Positions 34,709 through 44,499 of a DNA stretch of 64,000 nt are shown here, in pieces. Each line of letters begins with the position of its first letter. Within the stretch, counting starts at the first letter, position 1. The stretch lies in assembly GCA_019454045.1 (NCBI GenBank), contig SKCR01026796.1, positions 1 to 64,000 of the forward strand. The letters are read 5' to 3'. The stretch is from Zanthoxylum bungeanum. Its lineage: Eukaryota; Streptophyta; Magnoliopsida; Sapindales; Rutaceae. Made by a program: the position numbers and the translations under genes. The notes beneath the pieces are model-generated. The model saw only the letters and a list, made by a program, of their open reading frames with translations. It did no database searches and was not told the DNA's origin.

Positions 34709-37231
34709 ATCTGGCCATCTTATAAAAATTTCGTCCTCAAAATTTCTCAATCCTCAAACAGTTCTAGGTATTTCTCCCTCATATCCTGTTCCATTTCCCA
34801 AGTCGTCACATGTATGTGATGATTAGACCATATGACCTTCACAAGAGGAATACGTCTGGATCTCAACTCTTGAACCTTTCAATCTACAATCTTTACGGGC
34901 ATCTCTTCATATGTCAGATTCTCACTTGATCCTACATGTTGACTCTCCAAGATGTGTGTAGGATCTGGTACATATTTCTTTAGCATTGAAACATGAAATA
35001 TTTTATGGATTCTTTCTAGTTTCGGTGGTAATGCCAAACCATATGCTACCTAGCCTACTCTCTCCAAAATCTCATAGGACCAATGTAATGCGATGTCAAC
35101 TTCCATTTCCAACCAAATCTCAGTACTCCCTTCCAAAGCAAGACTTTCAAGAAAACTTTATTCCCCACTTGGAACTCAAGATCCTTCATTCTTTTGTCAG
35201 CATAACTCCTCTGTCGACTTTGCACCTCTAACAATCTAGCTCGAATCAATCTGATCCTCTCTGAAGTCATATCTACCAAATCCGAATCATGAATCTTTCT
35301 ATCCCCAACCTCGTCCCAACAAACAGGAGTCCAACATCTCCTCCCATACAGAGCCTAAATGGATCCATACCAATACTAGTCTGGAATTTATTGTTGTAGG
35401 CAAACTCTATTAGATTTAAATGCCGTCCCATCCTCTAATAAACGTCAATACACACTATCTCAGCTAGGGGTGAGCACCGGTTCCAGTTCTACCCAGAACC
35501 GGTTGGAACCGGACCGGTTTTTCGGGTTTGGAATCGGAACTGGTTGTAATCGGGTAGGTTCCGGTTCCAAAAAATAAGGAACCGATTTTATCCGGGTAGG
35601 TTCCGGTTCCAAAATGGTCAGAACCGTAACCGGACCATGGAACCGGTTTATATGAACATTTAGATATTTATATGAATATTTAGAGATTTAAATTTCGGTA
35701 CTCTGAGATATTTCTTTTAATTCATCTATTTGTTGCTAAATTTTTAGATTGTGTTTTCTGATATTGTAACAATTATGTTTGTTGGGAGCTTTGTTGGCAT
35801 TGCGTGTGCTCGCTCTCTGCATTATCAGTTCTATTCTTGGTATGTAAGCTGGACATAATACTTTTATTTTTTATTTTTTTTGTGATTGATTTGGTAGCAT
35901 AATTGTGCTGCTTATAATTTCAAAAGTTGTTTTCTTCACTTGATCCAACTTTAGCAGGACAAACTGTATTTTCAATTGGAAGAGCAAAAGTATTCTCAAA
36001 GTTTGGATAAAAAGCAAATCAATTTTGTGATGTTGTGTGATAATTATTCTGGACTTCCATATTATAATAGAGCATGAATTGTATTTTAGCATGTCTTAAC
36101 TTTTTCTTTGAGCAGAAGGTGTATGCTTTGGTAGTGTTTGTCAATTTTAATGTCTTGTGATTAAGTGTTTATCATTCATTTTAATTAAAATATTTTTCAT
36201 TTTCTTCGTTCTTGAGTTTCAGCACACTGATTTGGTCCCCGTTTTTTCCTACGGACTCGTATCAGAATGTAATTTTCCTTAAAATATTTGAAAATAGGGT
36301 AATTCGGAACCGGACCGGAACCGGATTGGAACCAATAATAGAGTACCCTATTTAATTGGGTAGGTTCCGGTTCCACTTAGTGTGGAACCGAATTTTTCCG
36401 GGTAGGTTCCGATTCTATGCGGAACCGGAACCGGAACCGAAACCGATTTTGCTCACCCCTAATCTCAGCAAATCTTCTAATGTTGAATAGTTTGATATGA
36501 CTATTCGTAAGTTTGTGGGTGGAATGCAGTGCTCATAGAAATCTTCGACCTCATTGACTTCTGGAAACTCTGCCAAAAATGAGAAGTAAATCTGGCATCT
36601 CTATCTGACATAATCAACAATGGTGCACTATGTAGCCGCACAATATGCTCCACATACAGTTTTGCTAGCCTTTTTCGGTCCCAATGTAACTCAAATTGGT
36701 AGAAAATGGGCAGATTTTGACAATCGATCTACTATCGCCCAAATTGCATCATAACCATTTTGTGTCCTCGGCAGCCCTACTACAAAATTCATCGCAATAT
36801 TTTCCCATGGCCACCCAGGTATAGGTAGAGGCTGGAGTAATCTGGAAGGATGATGATGTTCTATTTTAACCTGTTGAGAAACCAAACATCGAGATACAAA
36901 CTCTGAAATCTCTATCTTCATTTCCGGCCACCAGTATTCTTCTTCAGATTCTGATACATCTTAGTGCTCCCATAATGCATATTATACGAAGCATCGTGAG
37001 CCTCATCCAATATCTCGTACTTAAGTGCTCATGTAGGTGGTACCATCACTCTTTCACTAAAAAGTAATACATCATTTGAACTTAGTTTGATAATAGTATT
37101 ATCATTTTTTGCAACTTATGCTCTCCATTTTCCACATTGGTCATCCTTATTTCGTGCTGTTTTGAGTCTATCTAGCAGTGTAGGTCAGACTTTCATGTGG
37201 CCAAGAAGACCTACACTGTCGGATATCTCGA
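34709..37231 (-). pseudogene. pol: Chromovirus integrase region, copy A (split by a hAT miniature element)
   Basis: Minus strand, from high to low coordinate: the pre-integrase zinc finger with RCLVSQQVK (second Cys of the HHCC motif changed to Ser; copy B keeps CLVCQQVK), the catalytic core start WENIAMNFVVGLPRTQNGYDAIW and VDRLSKSAHFLPI (36921-36691). Then comes the insertion at 35465-36461. The C-terminal MTSERIRLIRARLLEVQSRQ, DLEFQVGNKVFLKV and YIGPM (35279-35055) follow, and past them GAGGACGAAATTT-type sequence before the LTR. Integrase would insert the element. Stops, the insertion and the lost Cys make it inactive. Confidence 0.88.
35465..36461. mobile_element. hAT-type miniature element, copy A (997 bp)
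   Basis: Perfect 12-bp terminal inverted repeats (TAGGGGTGAGCA and TGCTCACCCCTA) are flanked by a perfect 8-bp target duplication, ATCTCAGC (35457-35464 and 36462-36469). Eight-base duplications are the hAT signature. Subterminal regions are packed with GGTTCCGG and GGAACCGG words. There is no transposase; the middle is AT-rich and non-coding. Confidence 0.92.
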
Positions 37232-37530
37232 CGGTCGATTTTCGTTCCAGTAGTAGTTCTGGAAGATCACTCCTCAAGCAATCTCCCCTCAACTGTGAAT
37301 TTGTTTAGTTTGGGGACCAAATGCAAACTTAGCAAAAGATCAACTAACACACAAATAGACAGAGGATTTAACGTGGTTCAGAGGAGTGGATCCAGCCTAC
37401 GTCCACGGCACAAGGGAATAAGGAAGCTTTTATAACGTGGACGGCTATGACAGACTTGTCTATCTCTCGAGCTCGGCTGACCGACCTCTTACAAATTCGC
37501 TCTTATGCTTAAGCTTTCAAGAAATAATTT
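37226..37530 (-). repeat. Tat-type LTR fragment
   Basis: It matches the first 300 bp or so of the solo LTR at 25666 (ATTTTCGTTC, GTGAATTTGTTT, GGATCCAGCCTACGTCCAC). It joins copy A abruptly at about 37231 and the AT-rich repeat at about 37531. Confidence 0.75.
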
Positions 37531-37596
37531 TTAATTTTTACATATGATTTTATTAGCCTAACAAAACTTATTCTGACAGTCTTTGATAGTGGTTTT

Positions 37597-39101
37597 TGTT
37601 GGTGACTTGGTCGCATAATCATTGTAATTGGTTTTGATGACGTCAACATGAGAAAGAAGACTTCGACGTGCAAACACGAAACAATACAAAAAGTGTCGAA
37701 GCATATGTGGTGAAGAGCGAGAATGTGAAGACTTGCGGCAAAACGAAGATATATTGCGAAGTCTTAGCTTAGGATTTAATTTGTAATTTGAATTGTAATA
37801 TTCAAGTGCCTAAGCTCATAGGGATCATGCACATTCATTTAGATGCATTAGGATCATGACAAAATGCCTTAAAACCTTCATTACTCTGGATTTTGGTCTG
37901 ATACCGGCATATCGGTCCCTTACCGGTATCCATACCGGTGAGTTTCTCTGTTTTTACACTCACTGGAATCGGCATGGACCTTACCGGTCCCCTTACCGAT
38001 CTACAAACCGGCGTATCAAAGAGAAGCATGGCTACTGGAACAGGCATACACCATACCGGTATCCAAATCTGTCTACATACCGGTGAGCCCAAAGGCTAGT
38101 TCACTTACTGGAACTGGCGAGACATAAACCGGTATCCATACCGGTGACCATACTGGTCTTGCTGTTCATTGTGCATACTCTCTGGAACCGGCACGTACCA
38201 AACCGGTACCCATACCGGTTTCCATACCGTTCTAACGTATAATTTTGCGACGGTAATATAGCCGTTAGTATCTGTTGGAAACCTAGACCGACATACCGGT
38301 CTTCATACCGGTTTCCATACCGGTCGCGGTGTAAGTTGGGGAATGCTTTGCATTTTATTATAAATAGGACCCCAACTCATTTGCATTTGGTAAGAGACTT
38401 AGAAAACCTTTATACATATTCTACCAAGGCAAATACAATAGTGTCTTAAACCTTCATATACTTAAACACTCATACAAGCTCACACACACTACACCTTCAC
38501 ACATTTAGTAGTGAGCTTAGAACACTTGGGTTTGCAACTCACACAATCTTCTTATTATTTGTGAGTTCCCAAGTGTGTTTTACAATCTTCTTGTACAAAA
38601 CACTTGTGGTTGTGAAATCCCATTAGTTTGGGTAGTTGTAAAGGTTGTAAGTGCGCCTACGAACAAAACTCAAAAGTTGTAAAGGTTGTGAGTGCACCTA
38701 CAAACAAAACTCAAAAGTGTAAAAGGTTTGGAGTGCACCTTTGCGGAAAACTCTTGGTTGCGGGTGAACCACGAAAACTCGATTTTAGTGGAAATCTTCA
38801 AGCGAGGCTTGGGGGAGTGGATGTAGGCACGTTTGGCCGAACCACTATATATCGCGGTGTCATATTTCTCTATTCCTTTACTTTTACTTATTTGCAAGTT
38901 TATTTACATTTATATCATTGGATAGAAAACTTGCATATAGGTTATTATTTACAATAGAGAAAATTAACCTAAGAGCCTATTTGGTAATAAGAGCTTAAAA
39001 TCGGCAAAGATTTTATAATTCCGCATTTATAGCGATAACCCAATTCACCCCCCTCTTGGGTATAGAGATTCTTTGTCGCTATTGCTTGTAGGTCACTTTC
39101 A
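37597..39101 (+). repeat. 5' LTR of the Gag-only element
   Basis: It runs from TGTTGGTGACTTGG to GGTCACTTTCA and matches 41483-42970. It contains at least 12 exact ACCGGT words plus near-matches between 37896 and 38330, and short direct repeats near 38630-38730. Confidence 0.93.
37896..38330. repeat. ACCGGT-rich subrepeat array in the 5' LTR
   Basis: Units of roughly 60 bp follow the pattern CTGGAACCGGCA, ATACCGGTATCC, ATACCGGTGA. I count 12 exact ACCGGT by eye, with decayed versions (ATCGGT, ACTGGT) of the CG-transition type. The same array is at 41790-42215 in the 3' LTR (14 exact by eye). Confidence 0.85.
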
Positions 39102-39103
39102 GT

Positions 39104-39115
39104 TGGTATCAGAGT
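39104..39115 (+). other. tRNA-Met primer-binding site
   Basis: TGGTATCAGAGT starts 2 bp after the LTR end and matches the initiator tRNA-Met primer site at 11 of 12 positions. Confidence 0.9.
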
Positions 39116-39155
39116 GAGGTATTCTCTACAAGACCTAACCGTCCGAGAATAGATC

Positions 39156-40880
39156 ATGGCATCTACAAGCAACTCGTCAACTCTTGCCGATGGATTTTCA
39201 ACAACTAGACTTCCGTTTTACACCGGAACGGACTACAATTTTTGGAAGATGAGAATGCTAAATTATCTTCTTGCCGTAGATCCGCAATCTTATTTGGTTA
39301 TCACACGAGGTGCAAAAGGGCCAACAAAAAGAGATAGCAATGAGGTTGAGATTCCGAAGCCGAGTTTAGAATAGGATAGTGAGGATCTAAAGCAAGCTTC
39401 ACAAAATGCTAAGGCACTCAACCAACTTCTATGTGCCATTGATCGGGATCAAATAAACAAACTTCCGGAGTGTGAAAATGCTTATGATTTATGGAAGTCT
39501 TTGGAAATGGTCAATGAGGGCACAAGCCAAGTGAAGGAACCGAAGATCAACCGATTCATGTGCGAATTGGACAATTTCAAAATGGAATTCGGGGAAGAAA
39601 TTGATCACATGATTTCAAGGTTTACGGTCATCATCAATCATTTAGGAGCCTTGGGAAAAGTCATCGGGACATCGGATCAAGTGAAGAAAATTTTGAGATC
39701 ACTCCCGAAAGAATTTAGAAGCTATACCTCCTCCATTAGAGAAGCAAACGACGTAAATACATTGAAGATGGATGATTTAGTCGGAAAATTGCTTGAATAT
39801 GAAATGGAGATCAAGATGGATAAAAAGGAGGAAGATGAGAAAATGACAAGGAAGCCATTGGCCTTAAAAGCAAGAAAAAGTGACGACTCAAGCTCAAGTG
39901 ATAGTGATAGTGATGATGAGTTGGCTCAAATAAACAAGAGCTTCAAGAAGCTTCTTAAATCCGTAAAACAAAAGGGAAAATCAAAAACGGATGAAAAGAA
40001 AGAAGAAAAATAGTCGCGGAAGAACAAGAAAATTGTTTGTTATGAATGCAACAAACCGGGTCATATAGCTATGGATTGGCCATTGAAGAGGATGAAAGTG
40101 AAATCAAAGAAAAAGGCAATGAAAGCTACTTCAAGTTGGAGCGATAGTGATTCTAGCTCATCCAATGAGGAAGAGGAGGTCCAAGCTAAAGAAAGAACAA
40201 ATCTAGCATTCATGGCTATCACGGATGAGGACTTCCACTTCGAAAAAGAAGAAGAAAGCGAAGAAGAAGAGGTACACAATTCTCAAGACTATGATGATTT
40301 ACTTAATGCCTTTAATGGATTAAAAGAATTGTGTGATATGCTTAAAAGGAAATTAAAATTGGTTAAAAATGAGCATGCTACAATTAAAAATGATCATGCA
40401 TGTTGTATGGATAAATTTCATGTTTTAGATAATGAGATCATATGCTTAAAGGCCAAACATGAAAAAGAAATTTCATGCTTAAATGATGAAAATGCATGTT
40501 TAAAATTGAAAAAGCTAGAACTTGAAAATGCCATTTCTAATATGCCATCTAGCTCTAAGACATGTGATTGCGAATCGATTTTGAATGAAAATGTCTTATT
40601 AAATACTAAAATTGTAGATCTGCAAAACATACGTAGCAAATTCACATTGGGACATAAAAATTTTAATATGCTTACTGGATCCCAAAAATGTGCATTTAAA
40701 AGAGAAGGATTAGGATATAGGCCTTATATTAAGAGAAGATTTTTGAAGAATTATTTTGTTAAGGCATCTGATTCTTATGCTAAGAATGTTAAAAATGAAA
40801 ATGTCACATGTCATGCATGTAATGAAAATGGACATAAAATTTTTGAATGCATGAACAAGAATGTGATTAAGAATGCATGA
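39156..40880 (+). pseudogene. gag: gag of the Gag-only element, two in-frame TAG stops
   Basis: One continuous frame of about 575 codons is broken only by TAG at 39372 and TAG at 40011, with no frameshift. The N-terminus reads LPFYTGTDYNFWKMRM (copia gag start). A UBN2-type helical domain follows (NAYDLWKSLEMVNEG, IDHMISRFTVIINHLGALG, LRSLPKEFRSYTS), then a Lys/Ser/Asp-rich linker and a first zinc knuckle CYECNKPGHIAMDW whose last Cys is Trp. After an acidic stretch comes a long heptad-like segment (LKELCDMLKRKLKLVKNEHAT) and a second, intact knuckle CHACNENGHKIFEC near the end. The frame finishes shortly after, where the family's GPKKVWVPK phrase is seen out of frame, just before where protease would begin. 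Gag would bind RNA and form particles. Confidence 0.88.
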
Positions 40881-41482
40881 ATTCCTCAAGGAATCAAAAT
40901 TAACCCCAATGGACCCAAGAAAGTTTGGGTACCAAAGTGTAATTGATAAATTTATAGGGGGAGCTTTGAGAATGGATCTTATCTGATATCACATTTGGGG
41001 AGAAATCATGCTTAAAGTAATATGATATGTTATTCAATTGGAATCATTGTTATAAAATGTTAATTGATATCATTGGAGCATGATCTTTTGAAAATTGCAT
41101 TATACATGATTTTTTACATCTTATGGCAAAAAGGGAGAAATGCCAATATGTGCATATTTTTAAATCTTGGTATCTTTATAGCACATATGTAATTGGTATC
41201 TCATTTTGATTTTAAAATTTTTGCTTCTCCACTTTTTGATAATGTCAAAGGGGGAGAAATCATTAGAATGAGATTAAAACTTGTTTTACCCTCACCCTTG
41301 GTTTAAGGGGGAGTGATTGTACTAATGTGTTTGTCAAGTTTTGATAGAGCTTTATTTGAAGACAATCACACATTGAGGGGGAGCTTATATTGAGGGGGAG
41401 CAAAATTGTCAAATTTGGCCTCCAAGAAGCTCACAAGTTGCAACAAGTTTTAAGGGGTTGCCATCATCAAAAATGGGGAGAT
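40881..41482 (+). other. 3' region of the Gag-only element with several purine tracts
   Basis: No pol sequence. Repeated GGGGGAG tracts occur near 40960, 41250, 41308, 41377 and 41393. The last, AAAATGGGGAGAT (41470-41482), abuts the 3' LTR and is the likely priming tract. TTGATAATGTCAAAGGGGGAGA is split by its surroundings but recalls SIRE-type elements. Confidence 0.7.
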
Positions 41483-42970
41483 TGTTGGCGACTTGGTCGC
41501 ATAATCATTGTAATTGGTTTTTATGACGCCAACATGAGAAATAAGACTTCGACGTGCAAACACGAAGCAATACAAAAAATATCGAAGCATATGTGGTGAA
41601 GAGCGAGAATGTGAAGACTTGCGGCAAAACGAAGATATATTGCGAAGTCTTAGCTTAGGATTTAATTTGTAATGTGAATTGTAATATTCAAGTGCCTAAG
41701 CTCATAGGGATCATGCACATTCACTTAGATGCATTATGATCATGACAAAATGCCTTAAAACCTTCATTACTCTGCATTTTGGTCTGATACCGGCATACCG
41801 GTCCCTTACCGGTATCCATACCGGTGAGTTGCTCTGTTTTTACACTCACTGGAACCGGCATGGACCTTACCGGTCCCCTTACCAGTCTACAAACCAGCGT
41901 ATCAAAGAGAAGCATGACTACTGGAACCGGCATACACCATACCGGTATCCAAACCGGTATACATACCAGTGAGCCCAAAGGCTAGTTCACTTACTGGAAC
42001 CGGTGAGACATAAACCGGTATCCATACCGGTGACCATACCGGTCTTGATGTTCATTGTGCATACTCTCTGGAACCGGCACGTACCAAACCGGTACCCATA
42101 CAGGTTTCCATACCGGTCTAATGTATACTTTTGCAACGGTAATATAGCCGTTAGTATCCGTTGGAAACCTAGACCGGCATACCGGTCTCCATACCGATTT
42201 CCATACCGGTCGCGCTGTAAGTTGGGGAATGTTTTGCATTTTATTATAAATAGGACCCCAACTCATTTGCATTTGGTAAGAGACTTAGAAAACCTTCATA
42301 CATATTCTACCAAGGCAAATATAAGAGTGTCTTAAACCTTCATATACTTAAACACTCATACCTTCACACATTTAGTAGTGAGCTTAGAACACTTGGGTTT
42401 GCAACTCACACAATCTTCTTATTATTTGTGAGTGCCCAAGTGTGTTTTACAATCTTCTTATACAAAACACTTGTGGTTGTGAAATCTCATTAGTTTGAGT
42501 AGTTGTAAAGGTTGAGAGTGCGCCTACGAACAAAACTCAAAAGTTGTAAAGGTTGTGAGTGCACCTACGAATAAAACTCAAAAGTGTAAAAGGTTTGGAG
42601 TGCACCTTTGTGGAAAACTCTTGGTTGCGGGAGAACCACGTAAACTCGATTTTAGTGGAAATCTTCAAGCGAGGCTTGGGGGAGTGGACGTAGGCACGTT
42701 TGGCCGAACCACTATATATCGCGGTGTCGTATTTCTCTATTCCTTTACTTTTACTTATTTGCAAGTTTATTTACATTTATATCATTGGATAGAAAACTTG
42801 CATATAGGTTATTATTTACAATAGAGAAAATTAACCTAAGAGCCTATTTGGTAATAAGAGCTTAAAATCGGCAAAGATTTTATAATTCCGCATTTATAGC
42901 GATAACTCAATTCACCCACCCCTCTTGGGTATAGAGATTCTTTGTCGCTATTGCTTGTAGGTCAATTTCA
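41483..42970 (+). repeat. 3' LTR of the Gag-only element
   Basis: It starts TGTTGGCGACTTGG and ends GGTCAATTTCA. Differences from the 5' LTR are single substitutions and a short deletion (a CAAGCTCACACACACTA segment of the 5' LTR near 38475 is missing here). The copies remain clearly alignable throughout. Confidence 0.93.
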
Positions 42971-43870
42971 ATTTTATTAATCTTCAAATCTATTATCATC
43001 CATTTTAGGGCCTAACCAAACCTTCATTAAAACAAATGAATGCACGTTTAAAATAATGGAAGAACCTGCAGTTGAAAAAGAAAACAAACAAACAAAGAAA
43101 AAACAAAACAAAACAATATAATAATAATGATGATGCAAGCCTTGATCTAGACAAATGAATGCTCGTTTTAAAGGCTATTACTTTTGCATACACGTTATTG
43201 CATGCCTTGATAATTTATTCGAGCCACTGTTAAAAACTATTTCTTGAAAGAAAAATATTATCATTTAATATTTTGCTCTACTTTTGGAAATCATTTTTTC
43301 GTGATTTAAACAACATCTTCCATTACGTGAAAAAGTATTTACTTTAGGTTGAACACTGTCATTCATGGAGGTTTATGATAGTTTATGAGTAAATGAAGTC
43401 ACAATTTACTTACGGATGTGAACTAAAATTTATAATTCTTCTTTACATGATCCAAGATAGCTCAAGTCTTTGATAATCTAAATCAAATGGAGACAAAGCT
43501 CCAACAAAGGAACAAGCTTCTCAAATGAGCAAATGATATAAATTAAGAACAAATTTAAGCTAGATTATGATTTAAGTAAGTTTGAGCTCAATGATTGATC
43601 AAAGAATGATAAATGAATAGTTTGGAAAATGTTGATCAAGGGAAAAGTTGCCTAACACTTCAGTTAGTTTTTGGGCATGATTTTATTAGCCTAAACACTT
43701 TATTCTGATAGTTTTGAGAATGATTCGATTAGTTTTCAGACTATATTCTCATCTTCTTTAGGACTTAATCAATGATAATCCACAAAATCATCATTTCAAC
43801 AAATGAATGCACGTTAAATAAAAAGGAATAGCCTTCGTTTTGGGAAAAAAAAAAACAAAGGAACAAAACA

Positions 43871-44499
43871 AAATAATTTTTTTCATTATGTATTAATTTA
43901 TAATTAGAGTGTGTTGGAATTTTAAGGGTAGTTTGGGATGTTTAAGTGATAATTTTTCTAGTATGTAAAGTTGGCTTGCTACACTCACTACAAAAAAAAA
44001 AAAAAAAGGTCTTTAGCATCTAAATTTTTCGATGCTAAAGTACAAAGTTTTGATGCTAAAGGTTATTAGTGTCGAAATTTTTCAACGCTAAAACGTGGAC
44101 AAGAAAGACAAATAGCTTCGGAAATGGTGATCGGACGACTTCGAAAACTTCTTTACTCTCTCCTGCTCACACTCTCTCTATCTAACTGTTTCTCTCTCTA
44201 TTGCTTTCATTTTTCTCTCTACATGTTCATTGCAAATTGCCCTAATTCCCTATGTCAACATTTCAACACTCTGCTCATCACACATTACTCTTGAATCATG
44301 TTAAAATTCAAATAAAAGCTAAGATGTTGTATTAATAGAAAGTTGTGGCTTTAGTAGGGTAATGAGTAGGTGGTAACTTTGTTTGTTTGAATGATTTAGA
44401 GACAATAAAACATATTAGGTATGATAAAAAAAAAAAACTGGTAGGGAATTAGTTAGGCTTGTGTCAACTTGGTTTTATTATATAATATATAATGTTACA
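43871..44499 (-). repeat. Chromovirus 3' LTR remnant with orphan CACTA-like end, copy B
   Basis: Same layout as 34091-34708. LTR start TGTAACATTATATATT is at 44499 on the minus strand, and CACTACAAAAAA at 43986. Confidence 0.5.

Larger units (their letters stand above)
33332..37231. repeat. Duplicated block, copy A
   Basis: This 3.9-kb block matches 43144-46873 plus 49141-49291 (copy B) in the same orientation. It includes the AT-rich repeat, an orphan CACTA-like end, a chromovirus LTR start, integrase pieces and a 1-kb hAT miniature element. Differences are scattered substitutions and small indels, for example about 24 bp near 33455 that is missing in copy B. Copy A ends at 37231, where a Tat-type LTR fragment takes over. 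Confidence 0.9.
37597..42970 (+). mobile_element. Gag-only copia-type LTR element (TR-GAG-like), 5.37 kb
   Basis: Two LTRs (1505 and 1488 bp) flank a 2.4-kb interior with a tRNA-Met primer site, a gag reading frame and a purine tract, but no protease, integrase, RT or RNase H. The flanks read GTTTT and ATTTT, a 5-bp target duplication with one change. The surrounding repeat is continuous when the element is removed. It fits the described non-autonomous class of terminal-repeat elements with a GAG domain, dependent on a partner's pol. The SIRE/Maximus-like purine-rich 3' region suggests the partner lineage, by inference. Confidence 0.88.
37531..43870 (-). repeat. AT-rich dispersed repeat, copy 3, interrupted by the Gag-only element
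   Basis: Repeat sequence (reverse complement of 6700-7690) is present at 37531-37596 and resumes at 42971-43870. The break coincides exactly with the ends of the inserted LTR element, so this copy shows the pre-insertion site when rejoined. Confidence 0.88.

Noticed and set aside
37856..38092. Open frames across the ACCGGT arrays on both strands
   Set aside because: Frames follow from the short repeat unit (no stops in a 60-bp period) and differ between the LTR copies.
37891..38330. ACCGGT repeats as a CRISPR-like array
   Set aside because: Units are irregular, have no unique spacers, and lie inside an LTR of a plant element that has two copies.
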